This document shows, in pieces, positions 45,413-54,718 of a DNA stretch of 64,000 nt. The notes beneath the pieces are model-generated. The model was not told the origin of the DNA. It ran no database searches and saw only the letters and a list, made by a program, of their open reading frames with translations. The stretch comes from a virus. Numbering within the stretch: the first letter of the stretch is position 1; each line of letters begins with the position of its first letter. Made by a program: the position numbers and the translations under genes. The stretch lies in IMG/VR virus record IMGVR_UViG_3300050026_000481, positions 22,815 to 86,814 of that record. One strand, written 5' to 3'.

Positions 45413-48400
45413 GTGACTAGCAGTGAATGGACGGAAACTACTACACCCAATGTAGCTGCCGCAACAATTGCGCCAACAGTCACGGTACGGTTGTGTTATA
45501 TTGGTCTTCCTACAGCACCCAATGTATCTGCTGCAACTGCCGCAGCGACACACGCTTCTGCTATTACTCAATCAACACCCCCGAACGTAGCTGCTAATAT
45601 CGTTGCCGTTACAAAAGCGTTAGCAATTACCGCGCCGACACCGCCGAACGCATCAGTAGATACCATAGCGCCGACCTATGCGACTAGCTCTAGTATCACC
45701 CCCTCTGTTATTCCAGACGTGGCCGCTGCGACAGTAGCACCAACGATTGCTGAAACGGATACTATCACGCTTGTTACTATACCCAACGTGGGTGTGGCAA
45801 TCGTATCACCAACGGTAGGGTCTAGTTTCACGCAACCAATACCACAGGACGTGGCCATCACTACTGTAGCACCAAGCGTCGCGGTGAAGTTGTGTTATAT
45901 TGGCCTCCCTACAGCCCCTAACGCATCGGTGGCGCCGGCAGCACCCACACTTGCTTCTGCTATTACTCAATCGACACCACCGAACGTTGCAGCAGCGATT
46001 GTCGCTGTAACCCAAACTTTATGGATTACTCAACCATCACCACCGGATGTAGTTGTTACGGCCATCGCCCCGACAATTGCCACGTCAGATACTATTACAC
46101 TTGGCACACCACAAGACGTAGCCGTGACGACCGGCACCCCAACGATTGCAACATCAAGTACTATTACGCTTGTTACTATCCCTGATGTGGGTGTTGCTAT
46201 CGTATCCCCAACGGTAGACGCAGGTGTTACGCAACCAACTCCACTCAACGTATCTGGTGCGATAGTCAGCCCGACGGTTGGCTTGGGTGTTACGTCTACA
46301 GTTCCAGATGTTGAGGCCTCCGTTATCTTGCCGTCGGTTGTAATAGTTGAAGGGGTTGAATGGACACAAACCATTACCCTGGATGTAACTGCCGCAACCG
46401 TAGCTCCGACACTCGCTACCTCAAGCGACATAACCCCACTAGTAGTACCCGACGTATCCGCAGCGACAATCGCTCCAACGATAGCAACTTCAGATACTAT
46501 TACGCTTGGTATACCCTCAGATGTAGCCGCTACGATATTCACCCCAACACTTGCCAGTTCAAGTAATATAACACCATCAATTCCCGACGTAACTACATCC
46601 ACACTCACGGCTACGATTGGATTGGCAATATCTGCAGTAAGCCAAGACATAGCTATCGAAGCGCTAATCCCCAACATCGGTTCAGCACTTATCCCCTTAG
46701 TACCGGATGTCGGCGCTGATATCATACTACCGCCGATTTCCACTTTTGAGGGCGCATCGTGGACGGAATCACTTGCGCCCGATGTTGCCGCAGTGATACT
46801 AGCGCCGTCGCTAGCCACTTCAAGTAACATAACGCCTTTATCAACCCCTAACGTAGCGGCAACTACAGTAGCGCCAACTATTGCCACATCAGACACTATC
46901 ATACTCGGCGCACCACAAGACGTAGCAGTAACAACTATCGCACCGATGATTGCTGAAACGGATACCATCTCACTTGTTACTATTCCAAACGTTGGCGTTG
47001 CTATAGTATCCCCAACACTAAGTGCATGTATCACCCCCACAGTTCCGAACGTAGCCACTTCGACAGTAACCCCCTCGCTTGCAGCGGCATTAACGCAATC
47101 CGTGCAGCCTGATGTTGGCATTACAACTATAGTGCCAACCATATCAGCATCAAGCGAAATTGTATTGGGTACCGTTCAGAACATAGCGGTTACTACCCTA
47201 GCCCCAACACTTGCCACGTCAAGTGATATAACCCCTTCGATAATCCCTGACGTAGCAGCAGAGGTTATACTGCCATCGGTTGCTACATTTTCGGGAGTTT
47301 TATGGACGGAATCTAGTACTCCTGATGTTGCCGTAGCAGTAATTAGTTCTACAATCGGCATCGGTATTGCGCAAACAACCGTACCTACTACTGTCGTAGC
47401 GGCAGTAAGTCCGACGTTAGGGGTCGATGTGACTGCACCCATTCTGAATGTGGATGTTGCAACTTACGCGCCGATACTCTCAACGTCAAGTAATATAACG
47501 ACTTTATCAACCCCCAACGTAGCCGCCGAAACTATTGCGTCTACTTTAGGGTTGGGATTATCTGCTGCGTGTCCTGATGTAGCAACTGTAACAATAAACC
47601 CGGCTATCGGGTCAGGCATCATACCCTCGGTTCCGAACGCTGGTGCTACTATTATACTACCATCAGTATCCGAAGGCGTCTTGTGGATTGAATCATCCTC
47701 ACCAAATGTAGCCGCCGTAGCAATCAATTCTACAATCAGTAATGCTATCGCGCAAACGACTGTACCCAATACGGTCGTAGCAGCTGTAAATCCAACGCTA
47801 GGAATCAGTGTAACCTCACCTACTCCGAGTTCAAGTGCGGCAACCCACGCGCCAGAGATAGCCACAAGTTCGACTATCACCCCAGTAGTTCCGAACGTCG
47901 GGGCTACAGTACTCCTTCCACAGGTGTCAACATCTGAAGAAGGGAGCTGGACAGAAGTTACTGCGCCTGATGTAGCTACGTCAGTAATACATCCATTACT
48001 CAGTTTTGGTATCACTCAAACGGCGGTTCCGTATGCCACAGCACAGACAGTTACTGCCGCTATAGGTACAGGCGTACAACCAGCACCTCAAGCGGTAACG
48101 GCAGCAACAGCCACAACGGCGCAGGGACTTGGCATATCGCAATCAATATTATCGAACGTATCCGCACAAACTATATCCCCAACTCTAGCCGCGAGTTCGA
48201 CTATTACACCCTTAGCGGTTCCAAACGTAGGCGCAACCGTCGTAAAGCCAAGCATTAGGGCAATGCCGTGGTATGCGCGCAGGACGATGACAGAAAATGT
48301 TGCTAACTCACGTACTGAATCGGGGTATATAATCAATTCACTTACTGAAGTGGATGGCGTAGTTAACTCATTTACATTCAGCGAGGACTTAGAAAACTCG

Positions 48401-48427
48401 CGGGAATTTTCATTGGTGAAAACATGA
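45413..48427 (+). CDS. 1004-aa repeat fibre protein
   Basis: From GTG 45413. The protein is built from about 35-40 imperfect repeats of 22-25 residues of the type PNVAAATIAPTIATSDTITL, interrupted by SW(T)E segments (EWTETTTPNV, EWTQTITLDV, SWTESLAPDV) about every 120-150 residues. Composition is almost only A, T, V, I, P, S. The last roughly 60 residues differ (AMPWYARRTMTENVANSRTE). It has no Cys clusters or enzymes. Probably a long beta-rich stalk of a fibre. The same repeat ends the partial protein at 62468. Confidence 0.65.
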   Translation: MTSSEWTETTTPNVAAATIAPTVTVRLCYIGLPTAPNVSAATAAATHASAITQSTPPNVAANIVAVTKALAITAPTPPNASVDTIAPTYATSSSITPSVIPDVAAATVAPTIAETDTITLVTIPNVGVAIVSPTVGSSFTQPIPQDVAITTVAPSVAVKLCYIGLPTAPNASVAPAAPTLASAITQSTPPNVAAAIVAVTQTLWITQPSPPDVVVTAIAPTIATSDTITLGTPQDVAVTTGTPTIATSSTITLVTIPDVGVAIVSPTVDAGVTQPTPLNVSGAIVSPTVGLGVTSTVPDVEASVILPSVVIVEGVEWTQTITLDVTAATVAPTLATSSDITPLVVPDVSAATIAPTIATSDTITLGIPSDVAATIFTPTLASSSNITPSIPDVTTSTLTATIGLAISAVSQDIAIEALIPNIGSALIPLVPDVGADIILPPISTFEGASWTESLAPDVAAVILAPSLATSSNITPLSTPNVAATTVAPTIATSDTIILGAPQDVAVTTIAPMIAETDTISLVTIPNVGVAIVSPTLSACITPTVPNVATSTVTPSLAAALTQSVQPDVGITTIVPTISASSEIVLGTVQNIAVTTLAPTLATSSDITPSIIPDVAAEVILPSVATFSGVLWTESSTPDVAVAVISSTIGIGIAQTTVPTTVVAAVSPTLGVDVTAPILNVDVATYAPILSTSSNITTLSTPNVAAETIASTLGLGLSAACPDVATVTINPAIGSGIIPSVPNAGATIILPSVSEGVLWIESSSPNVAAVAINSTISNAIAQTTVPNTVVAAVNPTLGISVTSPTPSSSAATHAPEIATSSTITPVVPNVGATVLLPQVSTSEEGSWTEVTAPDVATSVIHPLLSFGITQTAVPYATAQTVTAAIGTGVQPAPQAVTAATATTAQGLGISQSILSNVSAQTISPTLAASSTITPLAVPNVGATVVKPSIRAMPWYARRTMTENVANSRTESGYIINSLTEVDGVVNSFTFSEDLENSREFSLVKT
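45440..48250 (+). repeat. Coding tandem repeats of about 66-75 bases
   Basis: Units encode NVAAATIAPT-type repeats. The wobble bases vary strongly while the protein pattern is kept, so the array is old and under selection rather than a recent slippage product. A related array lies at 63676-64000. Confidence 0.6.
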
Positions 48428-48789
48428 CAGATTATAACGATATAGAATTCTTCGCGGGGGAAGATATCGATATTACCGTTCCGATAACAATGAACGGTGT
48501 TGCGCTTAACGTTGACGACGCAACGCTGACGTGGAAAATGTACCACATACTCACGGGGATTGCACTCGTAAAGGACAACGCGGATTTCGGCGGCGTCACC
48601 ATAAACAACGATAATGAATCAATAACACTAAGTTTCGTTAAAGCTGATACTGAAGACCTTATTCCACTTACTTACTTTCACGAGATTCGCATAGCCAAAT
48701 CTGGCGCGGAGAACGTATTAATCCCACAAGGTAGGCTCACGCTTAAGCAGAGTTACACGCTTATCGAGCCCGAAGGGGGGGAAGCATGA
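48424..48789 (+). CDS. Small virion protein, BppU-like
   Basis: 121 aa. DIDITVPITMNGVALNVDDA then TLTWKMYHILTG resembles the N-terminal domain of baseplate/upper-fibre proteins such as BppU. The protein at 52235 has the same DDATIEWVAED strand order. ATGA overlap with the next gene. Confidence 0.5.
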   Translation: MTDYNDIEFFAGEDIDITVPITMNGVALNVDDATLTWKMYHILTGIALVKDNADFGGVTINNDNESITLSFVKADTEDLIPLTYFHEIRIAKSGAENVLIPQGRLTLKQSYTLIEPEGGEA

Positions 48790-49442
48790 GACGTAGCGAA
48801 CCAAAGATTATTGTTCCACCTAAAGCGTACCCCGTTACGCTCGATGAAGCAAGCGAGTGGTTGCATGTTGACCCTTCGAATATCGTCAGTGAAAATGTGA
48901 TTATTGAAGACCTCATTGCAACGGCTACCGATATGGTAGAAAAATATGTTTCAAGGGCGCTTATTACGCAGACACTTGAAGTTGAGTACATGCCAAACCC
49001 ACCCGAAATCCTGGCGATGCGGCTTCACATGCTCCGCGCTGCGCCGCTTCAAGCGGTTAACTATGTGACGGCAATAGAGCAAAACGGCGCCGAACACCTC
49101 CAGACCGCAGAGAAATACGATGTTGATACGTTTGCAATCCCTGGGCGGGTTCAGTTGCTTATGGGCTTTTGGTGGGATTATTATGTCTTCGGGCGATATA
49201 GAATCCAGTACGTAGCCGGTTACGGTGATAACCCAAGTGACATCCCCTCGCCGTTTAGGACGGCCATAAAGATGCTGGTTTCACAGTTGTACCAATCGAG
49301 AGAACAAATGGATTATACAATAGCCCCGCAGGTTGAAGTATTGCTGCAGGATTACAAACTAGATTCATGGGATTACACCGACAGTTCCGCAGTCAAGTGG
49401 AGTCCGTTCGGCACCTCAAGTCTTGGGTACGGATATAGGTAG
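48786..49442 (+). CDS. Head-tail connector protein (gp6-like)
   Basis: 218 aa. YPVTLDEASEWLHVDPSN, then IEDLIATATDMVEKYVSRAL and IQYVAGYGDNPSDIPSPFRT are the hallmark blocks of gp6-type connectors that bind below the portal. Confidence comes from all three in the right order. Confidence 0.8.
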   Translation: MRRSEPKIIVPPKAYPVTLDEASEWLHVDPSNIVSENVIIEDLIATATDMVEKYVSRALITQTLEVEYMPNPPEILAMRLHMLRAAPLQAVNYVTAIEQNGAEHLQTAEKYDVDTFAIPGRVQLLMGFWWDYYVFGRYRIQYVAGYGDNPSDIPSPFRTAIKMLVSQLYQSREQMDYTIAPQVEVLLQDYKLDSWDYTDSSAVKWSPFGTSSLGYGYR

Positions 49443-49451
49443 GAGTAAAAA

Positions 49452-50663
49452 ATGGGAGCAGAAGGAGTTTTATGGGGGCAAGTAAGTTCCCCAACACTTA
49501 CACGCTATCACGGCAACGGCAGCGGCAACACGGTATACTCGCCAGCATCGCAAGCGGTAGCGACGACATACTTTAGTGGGTTAGCGCCGTGGGGTTCGAT
49601 GGGTCGGGTCTCCTTACGGCCTGATGGCTCAACATCTTCCCGGTGTGCTACCAATCAAACATCCCTTCAAACTGCAGCGAACTGGGGCGACAACTGCTAT
49701 TCGGATACCGACGACACAGGCGGCGAGCAGAAGATGGTGTATATACCGCAGTTCTGCTATTATGTTGACTATGTAGCGGCGCACAATATCGTGTGGTGGG
49801 TAGGGCAAGTGGGGGACCAATTTACGTTACAGGCTGCCGATGGCACGTTTACCGGCGGCACGTACACGTTCAGTTCATCAGACATTCATCAAGCGTTCAT
49901 CGTTGACTCCGTAGCGAAATCGGCTGCGTACGTATCTGCGTACGAGGGGTACTACAATTCAGGACTAGGGTATATCGAATCGAAGGCAGGAGTCACCCCC
50001 ACCGGAACAGACAATGCCACCGTTACGACAGGCACACTGATGCGAACGTATGTTGAGGCTGCTGGTGTTGGGTGGGAGATTGCTACGGTACAAATGTACT
50101 CGGCACTCCAGTACCTGTATGTCATCGAATACGCATCGCTCAACAGTCAGAGTGCGTTAGGGTATGGTTTCACAAATACCACACTACAAAATACTGGCAC
50201 TACTACCTCGTACGGAAATGCATCATATGGCGGCGCAAACACCGTCGCAATGTCGTTCAGAGGTGTTGAGAACTTATGGGGTAACACGCGCACGTTCATC
50301 GAAGGGATGAATGTTAATTCGGGTGCTGTGTATATCTCCCCACAATCGAGAGGTCATACATACGCATGGGGCATCTCTACCTCACCGTACGCCAGCGCGA
50401 GTGTCACCATTCCGAGCGCAAACTCTTACATCACCGCCGTAGCCTCTTCACCAGCGTGGGCATTTTTACCAAGCGCGGCGTCTGGAGGCAGCGCATCGAC
50501 GTACTTCTGTGACCAAGAAACTGAAGCGTCGGGATGGGCCGCCGAATTGTTTGGGGGGTATTATACGTCAAGCAACAATGCAGGGGTATTCGCGCAGTTT
50601 GCCGCGTTCACCGCAACGCATGCAAACGTGAACTGTGTTAGGGTGCAGTATTTACCAAGCTAA
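49452..50663 (+). CDS. Lectin-fold virion protein (FGE/Mtd-like)
   Basis: 403 aa. MVYIPQFCYYVDYV, HQAFIVDSVAKSAAYVSAYE, and FRGVENLWGNTRTFIEGMNV are typical of C-type-lectin/formylglycine-enzyme folds at phage fibre tips. The end (EASGWAAELFGGYY to CVRVQYLPS) fits the last strands. Diversity-generating retroelements often target such domains, but no reverse transcriptase is seen here. Probably a receptor-binding protein. Confidence 0.65.
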   Translation: MGAEGVLWGQVSSPTLTRYHGNGSGNTVYSPASQAVATTYFSGLAPWGSMGRVSLRPDGSTSSRCATNQTSLQTAANWGDNCYSDTDDTGGEQKMVYIPQFCYYVDYVAAHNIVWWVGQVGDQFTLQAADGTFTGGTYTFSSSDIHQAFIVDSVAKSAAYVSAYEGYYNSGLGYIESKAGVTPTGTDNATVTTGTLMRTYVEAAGVGWEIATVQMYSALQYLYVIEYASLNSQSALGYGFTNTTLQNTGTTTSYGNASYGGANTVAMSFRGVENLWGNTRTFIEGMNVNSGAVYISPQSRGHTYAWGISTSPYASASVTIPSANSYITAVASSPAWAFLPSAASGGSASTYFCDQETEASGWAAELFGGYYTSSNNAGVFAQFAAFTATHANVNCVRVQYLPS

Positions 50664-50664
50664 T

Positions 50665-51621
50665 ATGCTAAAAACAATATTCTATACGGAATCCGGAAAC
50701 GGAATGTCTAGCGAAGACCGTGCAGCCATCGCAGATAATGGGTGGGCGCTCGCCGTAGACTTACCTATCGGTGGATTACGTGATACATCACTATTACCCG
50801 TTTACTTAGACCTAATCGACCAGTCAATAGCGGCAGGAATCCCGACAATAGCGCAGATTGAAAACTGCATCGGCGGCACTATCGGGCCTGCGGGCCATTT
50901 GATACACCCAGACCCACTACTCGGAAACGACCCACAAATCGGCCCGTGGTATTACGACAGCACCACGACAGCCGGAGAATACGCAACACTATTCGAACCT
51001 GGCATGACGCTCCTCGAAGAACGTGACTTATTTGGCTACCTTTGGGAGGGTGCGTATGATGCCTGTATAACGTGGTTGCGCGGAGCTACTAGTAAGAAAC
51101 TGATGCAATATCTTTCGCGGGAAAATTGGTACGCCCCTTCTTCGGCGTACTACTTGTTCGGAAACTTTTATATTAATACTGGCCACCCGTGTACTGGTGG
51201 TGATGCGTGTATAGATTGCGCTGATTGTTTTGCAGCGATGGATTGGCGTATTTCACAGGTAGATTATATTATTCACGAAATATTCTATGCTTACGACACC
51301 GCAGCGGTTACTGCATTAGGGCAGAATATGCGGTTAAACTGGCCTACTAAAAAGTATGGGTACAACACCTATTACGGAAATCCATCGAATACTCCGCTTG
51401 GATACTGGGGCGTTCCGACAATACTCGAAGCGAAAGACCTCATCATAACATCCCTCACGTCGGTTATTGATACGGTAGGACTTGATTATCTCGATACGCT
51501 CTACGTCGGCCCGTATTACTCTAATATAATACCAATTGGAGACTATATCAGTTTTTTCGATTATCTTAGCCAGGAAACGCCTAGAATTGACCTCACGAAT
51601 ATAGTTCACCCAACATCATAG
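50665..51621 (+). CDS. TIM-barrel-like protein
   Basis: 318 aa from ATG 50665 right after the previous TAA. It alternates strands and helices (GWALAVDLPIGGLRDT, IPTIAQIENCIGGT, LFGYLWEGAYDACITWLRG, MQYLSRENW, LYVGPYYSNIIP). The set resembles a glycoside-hydrolase barrel. CTGGDACIDCADC may form disulfides. A surface-active enzyme or fibre is likely; no exact family. Confidence 0.45.
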   Translation: MLKTIFYTESGNGMSSEDRAAIADNGWALAVDLPIGGLRDTSLLPVYLDLIDQSIAAGIPTIAQIENCIGGTIGPAGHLIHPDPLLGNDPQIGPWYYDSTTTAGEYATLFEPGMTLLEERDLFGYLWEGAYDACITWLRGATSKKLMQYLSRENWYAPSSAYYLFGNFYINTGHPCTGGDACIDCADCFAAMDWRISQVDYIIHEIFYAYDTAAVTALGQNMRLNWPTKKYGYNTYYGNPSNTPLGYWGVPTILEAKDLIITSLTSVIDTVGLDYLDTLYVGPYYSNIIPIGDYISFFDYLSQETPRIDLTNIVHPTS

Positions 51622-51637
51622 ATAGGAGAAATAAAAA

Positions 51638-52234
51638 ATGACGGTAGGACACTGGTACGCCAACGGGCGCTACCTTATGAATCCGGGCGTGACAAGCGCC
51701 TTTACGTGGAACGGCAACACGAAGAACTACGCGCTCTATGCGACGCTCGTTGACAGTAGTAAGTACACGCCAGACCCCTATAATGACCAATACCTAAGTA
51801 CGGCAATTGCCACATCCGGGGCAGAAGTTACCGCGGCGAATTGTACATATCCACGCATACCGGTGCAACTCGCAGCGATAGCAAAGTACCAAAAGACAAG
51901 TCCTACTGCTGATTATGTAATCTACCCAGCAAATGCGTCGTATCCGCTAAGCTGGACGGTGAACCCTAGCCAGACAATGACCGCTGGATTAATAATCTTT
52001 TACTGGGATTTGAACGTTGCAAACTCATTAATTTCACCACTAGTTGCGTATGCACCATCAGGGTCAAACAATACATACGATTCGACAAGTCCATTAATAG
52101 CGTACGGGCCGTTTGTTGACTCGTCTAGTGGACACAATTACTGGACAACCACAACGAGTCCAGCATTGGTGTCATACTCATATGACACATCATTCACAGG
52201 AAATTCAACAATATTGAGTTCACAGGTGTTATAA
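51638..52234 (+). CDS. Virion protein, unknown
   Basis: 198 aa; AGGAG upstream. Beta-rich. WYANGRYLMNPGVTSAFTWN and TMTAGLIIFYWDLN resemble the small structural family at 44864/54708/55165 in layout. Not recognised. Confidence 0.5.
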   Translation: MTVGHWYANGRYLMNPGVTSAFTWNGNTKNYALYATLVDSSKYTPDPYNDQYLSTAIATSGAEVTAANCTYPRIPVQLAAIAKYQKTSPTADYVIYPANASYPLSWTVNPSQTMTAGLIIFYWDLNVANSLISPLVAYAPSGSNNTYDSTSPLIAYGPFVDSSSGHNYWTTTTSPALVSYSYDTSFTGNSTILSSQVL

Positions 52235-52735
52235 GTGGCAGATTCACTTACCGTTGCAGCCGTTGCATTGAACACTCACGAGCCGCTGCTATGTGCAACA
52301 GTAAAAAGTGTAAGCACTACCCTCATGGGTGTAATAGGTGCGGCGTTTTCATCACATGAATGCAACGGCTGCCCGCAGACGCTTGGCTTAGTCCCTGATG
52401 CGCAGTGGGAGGTACGGACAGGTATTGACCTCGTGTTCTCAGTGTGGTCTACAAATGGATTGCTTACGCTTGATGATGCGACAATTGAATGGGTCGCGGA
52501 AGATAGTGAGGGTACCCCACTCATAACCAAAACAACTGACGATTATTCAATTATTACATTCGGAAGTACTCTAGTAGTTCACCTAAATGCTGGTGACTGG
52601 CCCCCTAGTAGCGAAACAATGTACTACACGGCAACAATTACCCTAGGATATATATACACCATGACGGGTTTGCTGGATTTCTTCGTTCCACCAGGTATTA
52701 TCCATCCTGTACACCCTTGTGGGCGGGGATTATGA
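52235..52735 (+). CDS. Virion protein, BppU-like second half
   Basis: 166 aa from GTG 52235. The first 45 residues include CNGCP. From about 65 the order VRTGIDLVFSVWSTNGLLTL, DDATIEWVAEDSEG and YYTATITLGYIYTMTGLLDF parallels 48424. Probably a baseplate or fibre adaptor. Confidence 0.5.
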   Translation: MADSLTVAAVALNTHEPLLCATVKSVSTTLMGVIGAAFSSHECNGCPQTLGLVPDAQWEVRTGIDLVFSVWSTNGLLTLDDATIEWVAEDSEGTPLITKTTDDYSIITFGSTLVVHLNAGDWPPSSETMYYTATITLGYIYTMTGLLDFFVPPGIIHPVHPCGRGL

Positions 52736-52848
52736 ACGAAAAAATAAAAGGAACCCCGATGAGCCTCAAGGCGCGCATAAAAAGGAAGTTCCCACGTGGG
52801 TTCCGGCAGGAACGGCAAGAGCGGAAAAATAACACTGGTAAATCATGA
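52732..52848 (+). CDS. Tiny basic protein
   Basis: 38 aa, Lys/Arg-rich (SLKARIKRKFPRGFRQERQE). Overlaps its neighbours by four bases on each side. A degenerate copy of the recurrent motif (ACACTGGTAAA, 52832-52842) lies in its last codons. Might bind nucleic acid. Confidence 0.4.
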   Translation: MNEKIKGTPMSLKARIKRKFPRGFRQERQERKNNTGKS

Positions 52849-53282
52849 CCATAAACGACGTTAAGTTCACCCCCGCGCCGAAGGCGCAGATTAGCAAAAG
52901 GAATACGCTGTTCCAAATGAGGCGTAAGATTGTGTTTATGCACTATCCTACTGATGATACGCCTGATGAACTAGGTGCAAGACCATACAACGATATGGAA
53001 GATTACCTGACTGGCGCTGATGGGTATGGTGTGTGGTGTGATATTTCGGAACCCCACCCCGACGATATTTTAATCGCAGCGCAACACGGTGAGGTTTTGA
53101 CTCATTCAATACTTGTGCGCTACGACCCCCGCATAGACGTGCGCATGATTGCAAAATACACAAATCACCAAACAGGGCAAAGTCGGTACTGGTGGCTTAA
53201 AACCCTAATTAATGTCGATTTCGAATGGCATTACCTAAGATTAGGCGCTGAGGAGATAATCGAGTACGGGGCGGATGAATAA
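52845..53282 (+). CDS. Head-tail adaptor (head closure) protein
   Basis: 145 aa. RNTLFQMRRKIVFMHYPTDD opens, then THSILVRYDPRIDVRM and YWWLKTLINVDFEWHYLRLG, typical of SPP1 gp16-type stoppers or head-closure proteins. Sits in the usual place before a gp10-like protein. Confidence 0.7.
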   Translation: MTINDVKFTPAPKAQISKRNTLFQMRRKIVFMHYPTDDTPDELGARPYNDMEDYLTGADGYGVWCDISEPHPDDILIAAQHGEVLTHSILVRYDPRIDVRMIAKYTNHQTGQSRYWWLKTLINVDFEWHYLRLGAEEIIEYGADE

Positions 53283-53767
53283 TGGCTAGCACAACTTCTA
53301 GTTCGAGCGGCAGCCTGTCGATGCATGTGGATGATGCTTCCTTAGCAAAGGTGCTCGCTCGCTTCAAGACGATAGGCGAAGAGACCAACACCAGCCTCGC
53401 CGCGGCACTAAACACGGGAGCTCACATCGTTGAAAGTTCAGCTAAAAGCAAAGTGCGCGTTAAAACAGGTAGGCTGAAGGACTCAATACACACAGTCGAT
53501 GCCACGCCGGAAAAGCTAGAAGCTCAAGTTATTGCCGATACCAGCTATGCAAATATCATAGAATCCGGAAGCGCACCCCATACTATCATCCCCTCGGGAG
53601 CCGCCGTCTTGCACTTTACCGTTGGCGGCGATGACGTCTTTGCTACAAGCGTAGAACACCCAGGCACCCAACCCTACCCCTTCATGGCCCCCGCACTCTC
53701 CGAACACACAGAGGACATAAAAGCCTCAATCATGCTCGCACTTCAAATGGAATTGATGAAATTATGA
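53282..53767 (+). CDS. Neck/tail protein, HK97 gp10-like
   Basis: 161 aa. RFKTIGEETNTSLAAALNTG, KVRVKTGRLKDSI, TSYANIIESGSAPHTI and HPGTQPYPFMAPAL form the gp10 signature. It joins head and tail. ATGA-type overlap with the next gene. Confidence 0.85.
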   Translation: MASTTSSSSGSLSMHVDDASLAKVLARFKTIGEETNTSLAAALNTGAHIVESSAKSKVRVKTGRLKDSIHTVDATPEKLEAQVIADTSYANIIESGSAPHTIIPSGAAVLHFTVGGDDVFATSVEHPGTQPYPFMAPALSEHTEDIKASIMLALQMELMKL

Positions 53768-54252
53768 CCACGATAATGATTAAAAAGTCCGCCGGCTACG
53801 AACTCCGGAAACTCTTTTATGATATACTAACTAACGACCCCGTCCTTACAACTCGCATTTACCACGACGAACGCGGCAACGAAATAACGGCAAATGTGTG
53901 GGACACGGTTCCCAAAAACGTCAAACCACCGTATGCAACCATAGGCAAAGCCGCGATAAAAATAGACCACGAGTTCCAGACTAAAGACAATTTCATTGAC
54001 ATGTATATGGTTGAAATTGACTGCTTCACCCATTACGGGGGAAAATCTGACGTCAGCGAGTTAATGAACGACGCAATGTTCGCCCTCTCAACGGCATGGG
54101 CAAATAACCTATTACAATTCGATGATGACAGTTCTTTCGAAGTAGGCACGTTTGAAATCGATGTACGGGGTGAGGACGTAAGCGTCTGGGGCCCGAAAGA
54201 CCGCGAACATAATGTCATGACGTGCAACGTCCGGGTGGTGCAGGTAGCATGA
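53764..54252 (+). CDS. Tail completion/terminator-like protein
   Basis: 162 aa. LFYDILTNDPVLTTRIYHDE, PPYATIGKAAIKIDHEFQTK and MYMVEIDCFTHYGGKSDVSE match DUF3168/tail-terminator layout. Completes the connector set. Confidence 0.7.
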   Translation: MTTIMIKKSAGYELRKLFYDILTNDPVLTTRIYHDERGNEITANVWDTVPKNVKPPYATIGKAAIKIDHEFQTKDNFIDMYMVEIDCFTHYGGKSDVSELMNDAMFALSTAWANNLLQFDDDSSFEVGTFEIDVRGEDVSVWGPKDREHNVMTCNVRVVQVA

Positions 54253-54608
54253 GGAGGCAGTGGAATAGTCTCATCGGCAGCCCCTTAAAAGTGACCTTCC
54301 CCGACGGCGAATCGGAGATGCAGACGGTCGTCGAAGCGAAAGCAATCCCGCCGAAGGTAATCATCGAAAACGAAGTGTTCCCGAGGCCGCATGAGGTGTA
54401 CAACTGCCGCACCTGCAGGAAGGGTCGGGAATTGCCGCAGAATAAACTGAGCAAAGAAGATTATCACTTTTATTGCACGTGGGACATGCACACACACATT
54501 GGCCCTAATTATAACGATATCATGTGTTCTAATTGGGACAGGAAAATTGAAAAACCAAAAAAAGGTTTTAACATGCTCGAAACGGGGCCTTACATTGACA
54601 GGAGATAA
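54249..54608 (+). CDS. Zinc-site protein of the WDxHTH type, copy 2
   Basis: 119 aa from ATG 54249 (ATGA). YNCRTCRKGRELPQNKLSKE, then CTWDMHTHIGPNYNDIMCSN. Shares the full Cys/His core with 42654 while the N-terminal part differs. Confidence 0.55.
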   Translation: MRRQWNSLIGSPLKVTFPDGESEMQTVVEAKAIPPKVIIENEVFPRPHEVYNCRTCRKGRELPQNKLSKEDYHFYCTWDMHTHIGPNYNDIMCSNWDRKIEKPKKGFNMLETGPYIDRR

Positions 54609-54610
54609 TT

Positions 54611-54718
54611 ATGACAGAAGAAGAACAAAAGATGAAGACGCCTAGCGCATCATCATCAACGCACGCACCGAGGATTATTATAGAAGAAGAAAACACGGAG
54701 AAAGAAAATGGCACATAA
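54611..54718 (+). CDS. Small disordered protein
   Basis: 35 aa, charged and Ser-rich (KTPSASSSTHAPRIIIEEEN). GGAGATAATT upstream. Its stop overlaps the start of the next gene. May be a leader or linker protein. Confidence 0.35.
   Translation: MTEEEQKMKTPSASSSTHAPRIIIEEENTEKENGT

Noticed and set aside
46030-47142. 370-aa open frame on the minus strand
   Set aside because: It is the shadow of the Ala/Thr/Val repeat gene on the plus strand; its apparent repeats only mirror that gene. The same holds for other minus-strand frames at 45676-48015.
45440-48250. CRISPR array
   Set aside because: The repeats are coding, have no constant repeat/unique spacer structure and diverge at DNA level.
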